From Bradyrhizobium algeriense (GTDB lineage Bacteria; Pseudomonadota; Alphaproteobacteria; Rhizobiales; Xanthobacteraceae): DNA of 64,000 nt. Position 1 is the stretch's first letter, and each line of letters starts with the position of its first letter. The notes beneath the pieces are model-generated. The model saw only the letters and a list, made by a program, of their open reading frames with translations, was not told the DNA's origin and ran no database searches. The translations under genes and the position numbers were made by a program. This document shows, one piece after another, positions 49,382 through 58,401 of the stretch. The stretch is taken from the NCBI RefSeq assembly GCF_003062295.1, contig NZ_PYCN01000002.1, positions 1 through 64,000 of the forward strand, given 5' to 3'.

Positions 49382-50353
49382 ATGTGGCGTCATTGCCTGC
49401 TTTCCGGAATGGCTTTCCTGCTCGCGACGGCGGCCCCCGCCTCGGCTTTCATCGCCTATGTGTCGAACGAGAAGAGCAACACCGTAACTGTGATCGATAC
49501 AAACAGTTGGGCTGTCACCAAGACCATCAAGGTCGGCCAGCGGCCGCGCGGCATCGAGTTCACGAGGGACGGAAAGTTTGTCTTCGTGGCCGTCGGCGAC
49601 GACGACAGCATTCAGGTCATCGACGTTGCCAAGCAGGAGGTCGTCGATACCCTGCCCTCCGGCCCGGACCCAGAACTGTTCGCCCTCGATGCTGACGGCA
49701 AGATGCTCTACGTCGCCAACGAAAACGACAATACAGTGACGATCATCGACGTCGAGAAGCGCGCCCGTCTCGGCGAGATCCAGGTCGGCGTCGAGCCGGA
49801 GGGCATGGCGATCAGTCCGGACGGTAAAATCCTGATCAATACGTCCGAAACGACCAACATGGCGCATTTCATCGACACCACGACGCGCCAGATCGTCGCC
49901 AACGTTTTGGTCGATGCGCGCCCGCGCTTCGCCGAGTTCAAGCGTGACAATTCCGAAGTGTGGGTGTCGTCGGAGATCGGCGGCACCGTTTCGATCATCG
50001 ATCCGGTCAAGCGGGTGGTGACGGACAAGATCACCTTCAACATTCCAGGCCTGCGGAGCGAAGCCATCCAGCCGGTCGGCATCGGCATGACCAAAGACGG
50101 CAAGACCGCTTTCGTCGCGCTCGGCCCTGCCAATCGCATCGCAGTTGTGGATGCCGCCAGCCACAAGGTCACGAAGTATCTGCTGGTGGGTCAGCGGGTG
50201 TGGCACATGGCATTCACCCCGGACGAGAAATATCTGATGGTTACCAATGGCGTGTCGAACGACGTCTCGGTGATTGACGTTGCCGCGCAAAAAGTCATCA
50301 AGACGATCCAGGTCGGCGAGTTGCCCTGGGGTATCACGATTGCACAGCCATGA
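49382..50353 (+). CDS. Exported YVTN beta-propeller protein of the PQQ/ABC cluster
   Basis: About 323 residues: a signal peptide (LLSGMAFLLATAAPASA) followed by six or seven propeller repeats, each like VANENDNTVTIIDVEK or VSNDVSVIDVAAQKV. Proteins of this type are found with PQQ-dependent dehydrogenases and their ABC genes. The strong AAGGAGGA site favours the ATG at 49382 (a TTG at 49376 is also possible); an ATG at 49361 overlaps the previous stop. The stop overlaps the ATPase start as ATGA. Ligand unknown; metal or PQQ delivery in the periplasm is conceivable. Confidence 0.85.
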   Translation: MWRHCLLSGMAFLLATAAPASAFIAYVSNEKSNTVTVIDTNSWAVTKTIKVGQRPRGIEFTRDGKFVFVAVGDDDSIQVIDVAKQEVVDTLPSGPDPELFALDADGKMLYVANENDNTVTIIDVEKRARLGEIQVGVEPEGMAISPDGKILINTSETTNMAHFIDTTTRQIVANVLVDARPRFAEFKRDNSEVWVSSEIGGTVSIIDPVKRVVTDKITFNIPGLRSEAIQPVGIGMTKDGKTAFVALGPANRIAVVDAASHKVTKYLLVGQRVWHMAFTPDEKYLMVTNGVSNDVSVIDVAAQKVIKTIQVGELPWGITIAQP

Positions 50354-51171
50354 TGGCCACTGACGCACTTTCCGCCGGTCACGATAAGCGGGACATCCCT
50401 TCCCGGCTGGACGCCGCGGAGATTCCTGCGTTGTCGATCGACGACGTCAGCCATTCCTATGGCGCGCGGCAGGCGCTGATCGACATTGGCTTCACCGTCG
50501 CACCGGCAAGCTTCACCGCGCTGCTCGGCCTGAACGGCGCCGGCAAGAGCACCCTGTTCTCGTTGATCACGCGGCTGTTCGGAATCCAGCGCGGACATAT
50601 CGGCATTTTCGGCCATGACGTCGCACAAGCGCCCGGCGAAGCATTGCGGCTGCTCGGCGTGGTGTTTCAGCCCCGCACGCTCGATCTCGACCTTTCGGTG
50701 ACGCAGAACCTGCTCTATCACGCCGCCTTGCACGGCATCGCCAGGCGCGACGCCCGCGAACGTAGCCGCGAGGTGCTGGCGCGCATCGGCCTCGCCGACC
50801 GCGACGGCAGCAAGGTGCGCGACCTCTCCGGCGGCCAGATGCGACGACTGGAAATCGCCCGCGCGCTGCTGCACCGCCCGCGCCTGCTGCTGCTCGACGA
50901 GGCAACCGTCGGCCTCGACGTCAAGGCCCGCGCCGACATCCTCAACCACGTCCGCCAGCTCGTTACCGAACAGGGAATAAGCGTGCTGTGGGCAACCCAT
51001 CTGTTCGACGAGATCGGCTCGAACGATGATCTCATTGTCCTGCATCAGGGCCGGGTACTGGCCCAGGGCAAAGTCGCGCAGGTCATCGCCGATGCCGGCG
51101 GCAGCGATATCAACACGGCGTTCATGCGGCTGACCGGCTCCACCGCGCAGAGCGGGAGCCCGGCATCATGA
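50350..51171 (+). CDS. ABC transporter ATP-binding protein of the PQQ/lanthanide system (LutE-like)
   Basis: A 273-residue ATPase: Walker A LLGLNGAGKSTLFSL, signature DLSGGQMRRLEIARALL, Walker B RLLLLDEATVGLD, switch LWATHLFDEI. It is closer to export-type or ABC-2 ATPases than to importers. ATGA overlaps join it to the genes on both sides. Confidence 0.92.
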   Translation: MMATDALSAGHDKRDIPSRLDAAEIPALSIDDVSHSYGARQALIDIGFTVAPASFTALLGLNGAGKSTLFSLITRLFGIQRGHIGIFGHDVAQAPGEALRLLGVVFQPRTLDLDLSVTQNLLYHAALHGIARRDARERSREVLARIGLADRDGSKVRDLSGGQMRRLEIARALLHRPRLLLLDEATVGLDVKARADILNHVRQLVTEQGISVLWATHLFDEIGSNDDLIVLHQGRVLAQGKVAQVIADAGGSDINTAFMRLTGSTAQSGSPAS

Positions 51172-52016
51172 CTTCCGCAACCATAGGGCCAATCAGGAGC
51201 GGCTTCTCGCTCGCCGAGTATCTCACCTGCCTCAACGGCATCGTTTGGCGCGAGGCGCTTCGCTTCCTGCATCAGCGCGAACGCTTCATCTCGGCGCTGG
51301 TGCGGCCTTTGGTATGGCTGTTCATCTTCGCCGCCGGCTTCCGTCAGGTGCTCGGCCTCTCCATCATCCCGCCATACGAAACCTACATCCTGTACGAGGT
51401 CTACATCGCGCCCGGCCTGATGGCGATGATCCAGCTCTTCAACGGCATGCAGTCCTCGCTCTCCATGGTCTACGACCGCGAGATGGGCAATATGCGCACC
51501 TTGCTGGTGAGCCCGCTGCCGCGATGGTTTCTCCTGTCTTGCAAGCTTCTGGCGGGAACCGCGGTCTCGCTGCTCCAGGTGTATGCCTTCCTGCTGATTG
51601 CCTGGTTCTGGGATATCGCGCCGCCGCCGGCCGGCTATCTCACGGTGCTGCCGGCGCTGGTGCTATCAGGCCTGATGCTCGGCGCGCTGGGGATGCTGAT
51701 CTCCTCCGGCATCAAGCAGCTTGAGAATTTTGCGGGCGTGATGAACTTTGTCATCTTTCCGATGTTCTTCGCTTCTTCAGCGCTCTATCCGCTGTGGCGT
51801 ATCCTGGAGAGCAGCCCGATGCTTTACTACGTCTGCCTGTTCAATCCGTTCACCCATGCCGTGGAGCTGATACGTTTCGCGCTATATGGGCAAGTGAACT
51901 GGATCGCGCTCGCGGTCGTCGGCGGCTGCACGATCGCCTTCATGGTCGGCGCAATTTACGCCTACGATCCATCGCGCGGCCTGATCCGCCGCGGGCCGGC
52001 CGGAGGCGAGACATGA
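51168..52016 (+). CDS. ABC-2 type permease of the PQQ/lanthanide system (LutF-like)
   Basis: A 282-residue inner-membrane protein with about six hydrophobic helices and ABC-2 permease character (LVRPLVWLFIFAAGFRQVLG, MVYDREMGNMRTLLVSPLPR, NFVIFPMFFASSALYPLW). With the ATPase it forms the transporter of the cluster. ABC-2 permeases usually export, yet the Lut system is needed for lanthanide uptake, so the direction is open. It starts at an ATGA overlap with the ATPase stop. Confidence 0.92.
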   Translation: MTSATIGPIRSGFSLAEYLTCLNGIVWREALRFLHQRERFISALVRPLVWLFIFAAGFRQVLGLSIIPPYETYILYEVYIAPGLMAMIQLFNGMQSSLSMVYDREMGNMRTLLVSPLPRWFLLSCKLLAGTAVSLLQVYAFLLIAWFWDIAPPPAGYLTVLPALVLSGLMLGALGMLISSGIKQLENFAGVMNFVIFPMFFASSALYPLWRILESSPMLYYVCLFNPFTHAVELIRFALYGQVNWIALAVVGGCTIAFMVGAIYAYDPSRGLIRRGPAGGET

Positions 52017-52621
52017 AATATCAGACCGCGATCGCAGCATGGTTTGCCGTTACGGCGACGATCGGCGTCGCCCATGCCGATCCGCGCTATCCGGACTGGC
52101 CGTGTACCCAGGCCAAGGTACCGGAGATTTCTCTCGCCGCGGTGTGGGCAGGCCCGCCGCTCGACGACGTCTCGGGCAAATGGAAGGACGATGCCAAGGT
52201 CAGCGCGCTGGTCGCGAAGCTGGCGGCACGGCGGACCCCGCTCGAGGAAGCACAGAAGGCGATTGCGGAATATCTGAACGGTGCGGCCGACAAGACCGGA
52301 AGCGGAAAGCTGCTGTTTGCCGGCCTGTTCGACTCCCTCAATGCTCAACGCTCCCAGGTTCTGAACGGGCTGGAGCGCGTCACCCGCAAGCAGCGCGAGG
52401 CGGCGGAGAAAATCCGCAGCGACACGCTTGCCTTGCATGCGTTGCAGGGCGAAACGCCGCCCGACCAGGCCAAGATCGACGACCTCGGCAATCAGCTTGT
52501 TTGGCAGACGCGCATCTTCGAGGACCGGCAGCGCGTCATCAAATTCGTCTGCGAGGTGCCGACGGCGATCGACCAGCGGCTGTTCGCGCTCGGACGAACG
52601 ATTCAGCAGGAAATCGAATAG
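52013..52621 (+). CDS. Exported protein of unknown function in the Lut-like operon
   Basis: A 202-residue protein with a signal peptide (MKYQTAIAAWFAVTATIGVAHA). The mature part has two cysteines (WPCTQAKVP and FVCEVPT), one near each end, and a helix-rich middle likely to form a coiled coil (VLNGLERVTRKQREAAEKI). It is coupled by ATGA to the permease and ends the run. By position it matches the small exported proteins of lut clusters; no domain was recognised. Confidence 0.8.
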   Translation: MKYQTAIAAWFAVTATIGVAHADPRYPDWPCTQAKVPEISLAAVWAGPPLDDVSGKWKDDAKVSALVAKLAARRTPLEEAQKAIAEYLNGAADKTGSGKLLFAGLFDSLNAQRSQVLNGLERVTRKQREAAEKIRSDTLALHALQGETPPDQAKIDDLGNQLVWQTRIFEDRQRVIKFVCEVPTAIDQRLFALGRTIQQEIE

Positions 52622-52755
52622 TAGCCGGCAGGATGAGACCAGATTGGGCCGTGATGGCGGACCATCTCGTGCCCCTAACGCAAGCGGCCTGAGTCCCGCG
52701 AGCCGGCGCCTGCTCTACTTTGCATGGGGTTGTTTTCGATATTTTGTGTCCCGCC

Positions 52756-53331
52756 CTAACGCACCGACGGCGCCGCCTCGCCTGCCCGCGGTTCCGGCTG
52801 CGCCTCCATCAGCGCCAGACCGGCCCGTTCCCAGCCATCCGTTCCTTCGGGGTACCACGTAACGTTGGCGTAGCCGTATGTCAGGATTCGCTTTGCCGCG
52901 TTCCACGACATCCAGCAATCGGCCTGGCAGTAAACCACGACCAGCGCAGTCGTGTTGCCCGCCGTCGCCCGGTCGAGGCCGCGCCGCAGATAGTCTTCCG
53001 TCGCCGCCGCGAGCTTTCCGTAGCCCGTGTCCGGCAGCCACATACTGCCGGGAATGTTGAACCGCGGCTTGTCGCGCCAGACTGTGCCTTGGGGAAGATT
53101 TTGCGGCTTCGGCGCGCGGGGCATCACGTCCATGAACACGCCCGTCTTTGCTCGCCAGATCGCCTCGGCTTCCGCGGTCGTCAGAACACGCACGCCGGCA
53201 AGGGTCGCGGGAACCGGCGCACGGTAATCCTCCATGCGGTACCCGTCGGGCTCCGGAGGCTTTTCCTGCGCTGATGTCGAGACAATGAAGGCGAATGCCG
53301 CAAGGATCAGGCCTGCGAGCGTTTCCTTCAT
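52756..53331 (-). CDS. Exported rhodanese-like protein, PQQ-associated CXXCW family
   Basis: A 191-residue protein with a signal peptide (LAGLILAAFAFIVSTSA) and a rhodanese-like fold. The signature is VVVYCQADCWMSWNAAKR; the cysteines at 135 and 139 are three residues apart, followed by Trp140. Family members accompany PQQ dehydrogenases. It starts in an ATGA overlap with the xoxJ-like stop and is convergent with the Lut-like operon. A sulfur- or redox-carrier role is inferred from the rhodanese fold and the nearby SoxYZ-like gene. Confidence 0.82.
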   Translation of the reverse strand: MKETLAGLILAAFAFIVSTSAQEKPPEPDGYRMEDYRAPVPATLAGVRVLTTAEAEAIWRAKTGVFMDVMPRAPKPQNLPQGTVWRDKPRFNIPGSMWLPDTGYGKLAAATEDYLRRGLDRATAGNTTALVVVYCQADCWMSWNAAKRILTYGYANVTWYPEGTDGWERAGLALMEAQPEPRAGEAAPSVR

Positions 53332-54212
53332 GGCGCTTTCGTTGCCGTCTCCGCGCCGATCGGTCGGTCGTTCTCGTCAAGCAAGGGAACGCCGTAGTCC
53401 AGCAATACCTTGTTGATGGCGGGCTGGTTCTCCTGGATCAGGCGGTTCAGCAGCCGCTTCCAGTTCTGGTCGGCCCCGCGCACCCCCATGCCGATCCGAA
53501 ACGCCAATCGTGGGCCGGTCTTTTCCTTCACCAGAGGCGTGACATGCAGCGGCGGGTTCGCATTCTTCGCATGGAAGCCCGCCATCGGTCCCCACAGGAT
53601 GCCGGCGTCAATCTTGCCCGCCGTCAGGTCGCTGATCATGGCCTCCGCTGACGAGTCGATGCGCGTATCGACCATCAACTGATAGGGTTTGGCATTCGCC
53701 ATCAGGCCGTTGACTGCCATGTTCGTGCCAGGCGGCGTGCCGGCCACGATGCCGATATGCTTGCCTTTCAGGCGCTCGTCTTCCAGCGTCGCAACGTCCT
53801 CGAGGCCGCTGCCCTTCTTGGCGACCAGTGCATAGGCGGTGCGGTAATAGGGATTGGTACCCTGGACCAGGTCGTCGCCTTGCGGGAAGCCCATGATGAC
53901 GTCGCAACGATGGGCGCCAAGCGTCATCCGGACGAATCCGGTCGCCTGCGGGAAGTACATGTAGTCCAGCTTCTTGTTCAGCTTCTCGGCGAACAGCTCG
54001 GCGAGCTTGTTCTCAAATCCCTCGCCTTTGTCGTTGGAGAACGGCAGATTGTGCGGGTCGGCGCAGACGCGCAACACCTTGGGATCGACGAGCTCGATCG
54101 ACAGATCGCCGGTTTCCTTGATCTGCGCACGCGCGCAGTCGCGCCCGACGAGTATGGCGAGGACCGCCAATATTGCGATCGCCAGCCAGCGCCTTTGTCC
54201 GGCATATGTCAT
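53328..54212 (-). CDS. xoxJ: XoxJ/MoxJ-like periplasmic binding protein associated with quinoprotein dehydrogenase
   Basis: A 294-residue family 3 binding-protein fold with a signal peptide (RRWLAIAILAVLAILVG). Motifs are VLRVCADPHNLPFSNDKGEG, VRMTLGAHRCDVIMGFPQG and LKGKHIGIVAGTPPGTN. XoxJ proteins are thought to help mature the XoxF dehydrogenase rather than import a solute. The ATG at 54212 begins directly before the membrane-type leader; longer frames overlap the divergent hydrolase promoter. It is unusual in being 13 kb from xoxF. Confidence 0.85.
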   Translation of the reverse strand: MTYAGQRRWLAIAILAVLAILVGRDCARAQIKETGDLSIELVDPKVLRVCADPHNLPFSNDKGEGFENKLAELFAEKLNKKLDYMYFPQATGFVRMTLGAHRCDVIMGFPQGDDLVQGTNPYYRTAYALVAKKGSGLEDVATLEDERLKGKHIGIVAGTPPGTNMAVNGLMANAKPYQLMVDTRIDSSAEAMISDLTAGKIDAGILWGPMAGFHAKNANPPLHVTPLVKEKTGPRLAFRIGMGVRGADQNWKRLLNRLIQENQPAINKVLLDYGVPLLDENDRPIGAETATKAP

Positions 54213-54421
54213 CGAAAGTTGCTGCACTCCGGTCCACCATGGTTGCTTCAGAAAAATATCGGCAACCTCGACGAACCAAGTTCCGTTGAAGCCGCAGATG
54301 AGCAAAATGCTATGCTTGTCAATTGGAGCGCGCAACAGGAATAATCCCCGTAGCGGACTTGCCGCCTGTGCTGCGACGCAAACGTCGCTACGATGAAACA
54401 TGGAATTGCCGAGGCCCAAAT

Positions 54422-55345
54422 ATGGCTCATGCCGCATGGATCCTGACTGCGCTCGCGATGCTCGCTACGATGACAACTTCGCGCGCGCAGCAACAGGAGT
54501 TGCCCGTCAACTCCATTGCGGATGGCGTATTCGTTCACAACGGCCGAACCGCGCAGATGACACGTGAGAACGACGGTGCGATCGCCAATGTCGGTTTCGT
54601 CGTCGGAGAGGATGCAGTCGCGGTGATCGATACCGGCGGCAGCGTCCGCGAGGGACGACGATTGATGGCAGCTATTCGTGCCCGGACCGACAAGCCGATC
54701 CGGTACGTCATCAATACGCATGGCCACCCCGATCATTTTTTCGGCAACGGCGCTTTCGTGCAGAACGAAACGACCTTTGTCGGCCACGCGAACCTGCCAC
54801 GCGCCCTGGCCACGCGCGGACAATTCTATCTCGATGCATTTCGACGTACCATGGGCGACGAGCTGATCGACGAGATACGCATCGTGCCGCCAACGCTGCT
54901 CGTCAGCGGCACGCTGCATCTGGATCTTGGCGCACGAACTCTCGTCCTGCGGGCGTGGCCTGCTGCGCATAGCGATTGCGATCTCACGGTGCTCGATGAA
55001 AAATCCGGAACCCTGTTTGCGGGCGATCTGGTGTTTCTGGCCCACACGCCCGTGCTGGACGGCAGCATCCGCGGCTGGCTGGGCGTACTCGGCGAACTCG
55101 GCGCCCTACCCGCGCTACGCGTGGTTCCCGGTCACGGCCCGGTGAGCGGATGGCCGGCCGCCCTCGCCGACGAGCGCCGCTATCTCCAAACACTGGCCGC
55201 AGACATACGCGGGCTCGTCGCTCGCGGCGAGCCGATTGCGGCGGCAGGCACCGCAGCGGGCTCCGAGCGATCCCGATGGGAATTATTCGACGACTTCAAC
55301 ACCCGCAACGCAACCGCAGCATTTTCGGAAATTGAATGGGAATAG
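54422..55345 (+). CDS. Quinoprotein relay zinc metallohydrolase (SoxH-like)
   Basis: A 307-residue exported metallo-beta-lactamase-fold protein: signal peptide (WILTALAMLATMTTSRA), zinc motif NTHGHPDHFFGN (His100, His102, Asp104, His105), GHANLPRAL, AHSDCDLTVLDE, and a later histidine in VVPGHGPVSG. Such SoxH-related proteins cluster with PQQ dehydrogenases and SoxYZ-like carriers. The ATG at 54422 precedes the signal peptide. Divergent from xoxJ, and followed after 56 bp by the SoxYZ-like gene. Confidence 0.85.
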   Translation: MAHAAWILTALAMLATMTTSRAQQQELPVNSIADGVFVHNGRTAQMTRENDGAIANVGFVVGEDAVAVIDTGGSVREGRRLMAAIRARTDKPIRYVINTHGHPDHFFGNGAFVQNETTFVGHANLPRALATRGQFYLDAFRRTMGDELIDEIRIVPPTLLVSGTLHLDLGARTLVLRAWPAAHSDCDLTVLDEKSGTLFAGDLVFLAHTPVLDGSIRGWLGVLGELGALPALRVVPGHGPVSGWPAALADERRYLQTLAADIRGLVARGEPIAAAGTAAGSERSRWELFDDFNTRNATAAFSEIEWE

Positions 55346-55401
55346 CAGGCGCATTGCCCTATATTGTCCTTTCGTTGCTTTCATCCCTGTGAAGGTGGTG
55401 C

Positions 55402-56220
55402 ATGCCCGGATCTCTCTTCCGCCTGTTCGGCGTCGCTGGCCTGCTGCTGTTTGGCGCGCCGCTGGCGCTTGCGGCCGAGGCAAACGACCCCTGGCCCGGC
55501 CTGGTCCAGGACATCTTCAACAACCGCCCGATGAACGACGGCAACGACGTGATCGGCATCGAAATGCCCACCCGTGCCGAGGACGCCGCTATCGTCCCGG
55601 TGACCTTGCGAACGAAGCTGTCGCCCGGCGACAGCAGGCAGGTGCTGAGCATTACGCTGGTCATCGACCAGAACCCTGCGCCGATGGCGGCCAAATTCCA
55701 GCTCGGGCCGGACGCCAAAGTGTCTGAGATCTCCACCCGTGTTCGCGTCAACAATTACACCGATGTTCATGCGGTGGCCGAACTCAGCGACGGCAAACTG
55801 TACATGACCAAGACCTATGTAAAGGCATCCGGCGGCTGCTCGGCGCCTGCCGCCAAGAACGCCGATGAGGCCAAAGGCAGGCTCGGCCAGATGCGCTACC
55901 GGCAGTTCGCAAAAACCGGCGAAGGCCCCGTCAGCGGCGCGCGCGAAGCCCAGATCATGATCGGGCATCCCAACAATTCCGGCCTGCAGATGGACCAGGT
56001 CACGCACCTCTATGTCCCGGCCTTCTTCGTCAACGAACTGCGGATTTGGCAGGACGATAGCCTGGTGTTGACGATGGAAGGCGGCATTTCGATTTCGGAA
56101 GATCCCAATATCAGGTTCACCTACGTGTCGAATGGCGCGAAACATTTACGCGCCGAGGCCAAGGATACCGAGGGACACGTCTTCCAGCGCGAATGGAAGA
56201 TCGATGATTCCGGGATTTGA
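55402..56220 (+). CDS. Quinoprotein-associated SoxYZ-like fused carrier protein
   Basis: A 272-residue exported protein (signal peptide LFGVAGLLLFGAPLALA) with a SoxY-like half (about 30-140), a cysteine arm VKASGGCSAP (Cys146), and a SoxZ-like half (about 165-270). In true SoxY the cysteine of GGCGG carries sulfur intermediates; here the arm is internal because SoxZ is fused behind it. With the zinc hydrolase and rhodanese it suggests a periplasmic sulfur-type relay tied to PQQ dehydrogenases. The mechanism is not known. Confidence 0.82.
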   Translation: MPGSLFRLFGVAGLLLFGAPLALAAEANDPWPGLVQDIFNNRPMNDGNDVIGIEMPTRAEDAAIVPVTLRTKLSPGDSRQVLSITLVIDQNPAPMAAKFQLGPDAKVSEISTRVRVNNYTDVHAVAELSDGKLYMTKTYVKASGGCSAPAAKNADEAKGRLGQMRYRQFAKTGEGPVSGAREAQIMIGHPNNSGLQMDQVTHLYVPAFFVNELRIWQDDSLVLTMEGGISISEDPNIRFTYVSNGAKHLRAEAKDTEGHVFQREWKIDDSGI

Positions 56221-56241
56221 CTCAGGCCCGCGTGCAGCGGC

Positions 56242-56601
56242 TCAGAAACAGCGCACTTCCGCTTCGGCCTGGGCCCGCCTGAGCTCGTTGAGCGCATTTG
56301 CCGCCTGCTCCGACGTGCGGAACGGGCCGCCCATATCGCCCCGCACCTGCGACAGGCTGAGCACGGTTTCGGCCGTGACATAGCGATCATAGGGCACGAG
56401 CGAAGCGATAACGTCGATCGAACAGGAGCATTGCTCGATCGACTGCCGGCTCTCGCCGTTCGCTTTCAAACAGCCAAACGCGTATTCGACGCGCGTCGAC
56501 GTCGGATAATCGTTGAAGTCCTGGGCGCGCGTGACCGCTGTCATCGTCAACAGCGCCGTCGACACGGCGACAATAGGTCGTACCAATCCGACAAGCGTCA
56601 T
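56242..56601 (-). CDS. Small exported cysteine-containing protein
   Basis: A 119-residue hypothetical protein with a signal peptide (VSTALLTMTAVTRA). The mature part has four cysteines (FGCLKANG, QCSCSID, and the penultimate residue), suggesting disulfides. It sits opposite in direction to its neighbours, between the SoxYZ-like and NitT-type genes. No known domain recognised. Confidence 0.65.
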   Translation of the reverse strand: MTLVGLVRPIVAVSTALLTMTAVTRAQDFNDYPTSTRVEYAFGCLKANGESRQSIEQCSCSIDVIASLVPYDRYVTAETVLSLSQVRGDMGGPFRTSEQAANALNELRRAQAEAEVRCF

Positions 56602-56687
56602 CGTCTTCCTCCCGCTGGTAATTGTGGAAGCTATGCTATGACTGTCCCACAGAAAAGCGGATGTTCGAGGAAACGGCTCAAGGCACC

Positions 56688-57662
56688 ATGAAGTTTTTTG
56701 TTCGCATGCTGCTCGCTACGATTGTTTCGGTCTCGCTCGGCACGCGCTGCAGCGCCGAGGTTTTGCGCGTTGCGGTGCAGAAGACCGGAACATTCGCCTG
56801 GGAACTCGCTGTCATCCGCGCGCACGGCCTCGACAAGCAGGCCAACCTTTCGGTTCAGGTTCTCGAACTGGCGAGCCCCGAGGCGGGCAAGATCGCGCTT
56901 CGCGCCGGGAACGCCGACATTGTGGTCACCGACTGGCTTTGGGTATCGCGCGAACGCGGGCTTGGCGCCAAGCTGACATTCTATCCTTATTCGAGCGCGC
57001 TCGGCGCCGTGATGGTGCCTGCCCCATCACCGATCCAGACCCTGGCCGATCTCAAGGGCCGCAAGCTCGCCGTCGCCGGTGGCCCGATCGACAAGAGCTG
57101 GCTGCTGCTGCTGGCGTGGTTGAAGCAAGGGGGAATCGACCTGAAGTCGGAGGCGACAATCGCCTACGGCGCACCACCGCTGCTGGCTGCGAAGACGCTC
57201 AGCGGAGAAATGGATGCGACCTTAAACTACTGGAATTTCTGCGCCGTGCTGGAAGCGAAGGGCTTCCGCCGGGTCGCCGGCATTGAAGATCTGCTGCCGA
57301 AACTCGGCGCCAAAGGCCGCACCGCGATGATCGGCTACGTCTTCGACGAAAAATGGGCGAACGCAAACCAGGACAAGATTGCCCGCTTCATCGCCATGAC
57401 CCGCGCGGCAAAGGAGATCCTGTCGACCTCGGATGCGGAATGGGAGAAAATTGCGCCCCTGACCGGTGCTCCCGATGCCGCAACGCTGCGCGCCTATCGC
57501 GATCGCTATCGGGAGGGAATTCCGCGCCGCCCGGTCGCGGACGAAGAAGCCGACGCACGCATTCTCTACCGCGTGCTGGCTGAGATCGGCGGCCGCGAAC
57601 TTGTCGGACCGGCGCCCGAACTCGATTCCGGAACATTCTATCACGCGATTCCGGGAGGCTGA
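56688..57662 (+). CDS. ABC substrate-binding protein, NitT/TauT family, in the quinoprotein island
   Basis: A 324-residue binding protein with a signal peptide (FFVRMLLATIVSVSLGTRCSA). Features of the family are VQKTGTFAWELAVIRAHGLD, ELASPEAGKIALRAGNADIV and LADLKGRKLAVAGGPID. The ATG at 56688 is the first before the signal sequence. It starts a three-gene transporter within the XoxF-accessory genes. The ligand is unknown. Confidence 0.85.
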   Translation: MKFFVRMLLATIVSVSLGTRCSAEVLRVAVQKTGTFAWELAVIRAHGLDKQANLSVQVLELASPEAGKIALRAGNADIVVTDWLWVSRERGLGAKLTFYPYSSALGAVMVPAPSPIQTLADLKGRKLAVAGGPIDKSWLLLLAWLKQGGIDLKSEATIAYGAPPLLAAKTLSGEMDATLNYWNFCAVLEAKGFRRVAGIEDLLPKLGAKGRTAMIGYVFDEKWANANQDKIARFIAMTRAAKEILSTSDAEWEKIAPLTGAPDAATLRAYRDRYREGIPRRPVADEEADARILYRVLAEIGGRELVGPAPELDSGTFYHAIPGG

Positions 57663-57663
57663 G

Positions 57664-58401
57664 GTGCCGCGCCTGCTGTCATTCGCCGTGCTCCTCGCAA
57701 CCTGGTGGATAGGCTCGCTGCTTGCCGGTGACGCGAAACTGCCACCTCCCCCCACCGTGCTCGCGGTCATGATTGCGGAAGCAAGATCGGGTAATTTGTT
57801 CTTCCATCTCGGCGTGACATTGGCGCGCGTTGCGCTCGCCTTCACGCTGGCGATGTCGTTGGGCGCCGCGATTGGATATTTGATGGGTCGGGTACGGCTT
57901 GCCGACCGGCTGGGCGACCCCTGGCTGATCCTGCTGCTCAATCTGCCAGCGCTCGTGGTCATCGTGCTCGCCTACATCTGGGCTGGATTGACTGAAGTCG
58001 CCGCAATTGCGGCAATCGCCATCAACAAGCTCCCGACCGCCGTCGTTACACTGCGCGAGGGGGCGCGCGCCCTCGATGCGGCGCTCGACGAAATGGCGAC
58101 TGTATTTGCGTTGTCGCGCTGGAAGAAATTCCGGCACGTTATTTTGCCGCAACTGTCGCCCTACATTGCAGCCGCCGCACGATCAGGGCTTTCCCTGGTC
58201 TGGAAGATCGTCCTTGTTGCGGAGTTACTCGGACGTCCGAACGGGGTTGGTTTCGAGATTGGCGTGGCGTTCCAGCTGTTCGACATTCCGCTATTGCTGG
58301 CCTATTCACTGAGCTTCGCTGTGGTCGTGCTCCTCATTGAAACCGTGTTGGTGCAGCCGTTTGAGGCCCGGTTATCCCGGTGGCGTCCCCGTGCGGCTTG
58401 A
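57664..58401 (+). CDS. ABC transporter permease of the quinoprotein-island NitT-type system
   Basis: A 245-residue permease with about six hydrophobic helices (LLSFAVLLATWWIGSLLAG, LARVALAFTLAMSLGAAIGY, WLILLLNLPALVVIVLAYI) and the cytoplasmic EAA-type loop around DEMATVFALSRWKKFRHVILP. The GTG at 57664 is one base after the binding-protein stop, with a GGAGG site inside that gene. It overlaps the ATPase start by 11 bp. Confidence 0.88.
   Translation: MPRLLSFAVLLATWWIGSLLAGDAKLPPPPTVLAVMIAEARSGNLFFHLGVTLARVALAFTLAMSLGAAIGYLMGRVRLADRLGDPWLILLLNLPALVVIVLAYIWAGLTEVAAIAAIAINKLPTAVVTLREGARALDAALDEMATVFALSRWKKFRHVILPQLSPYIAAAARSGLSLVWKIVLVAELLGRPNGVGFEIGVAFQLFDIPLLLAYSLSFAVVVLLIETVLVQPFEARLSRWRPRAA

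Noticed and set aside
49235..50368. 377-residue open frame opposite the beta-propeller gene
   Set aside because: Its apparent repeats are the reverse complement of the YVTN repeats.
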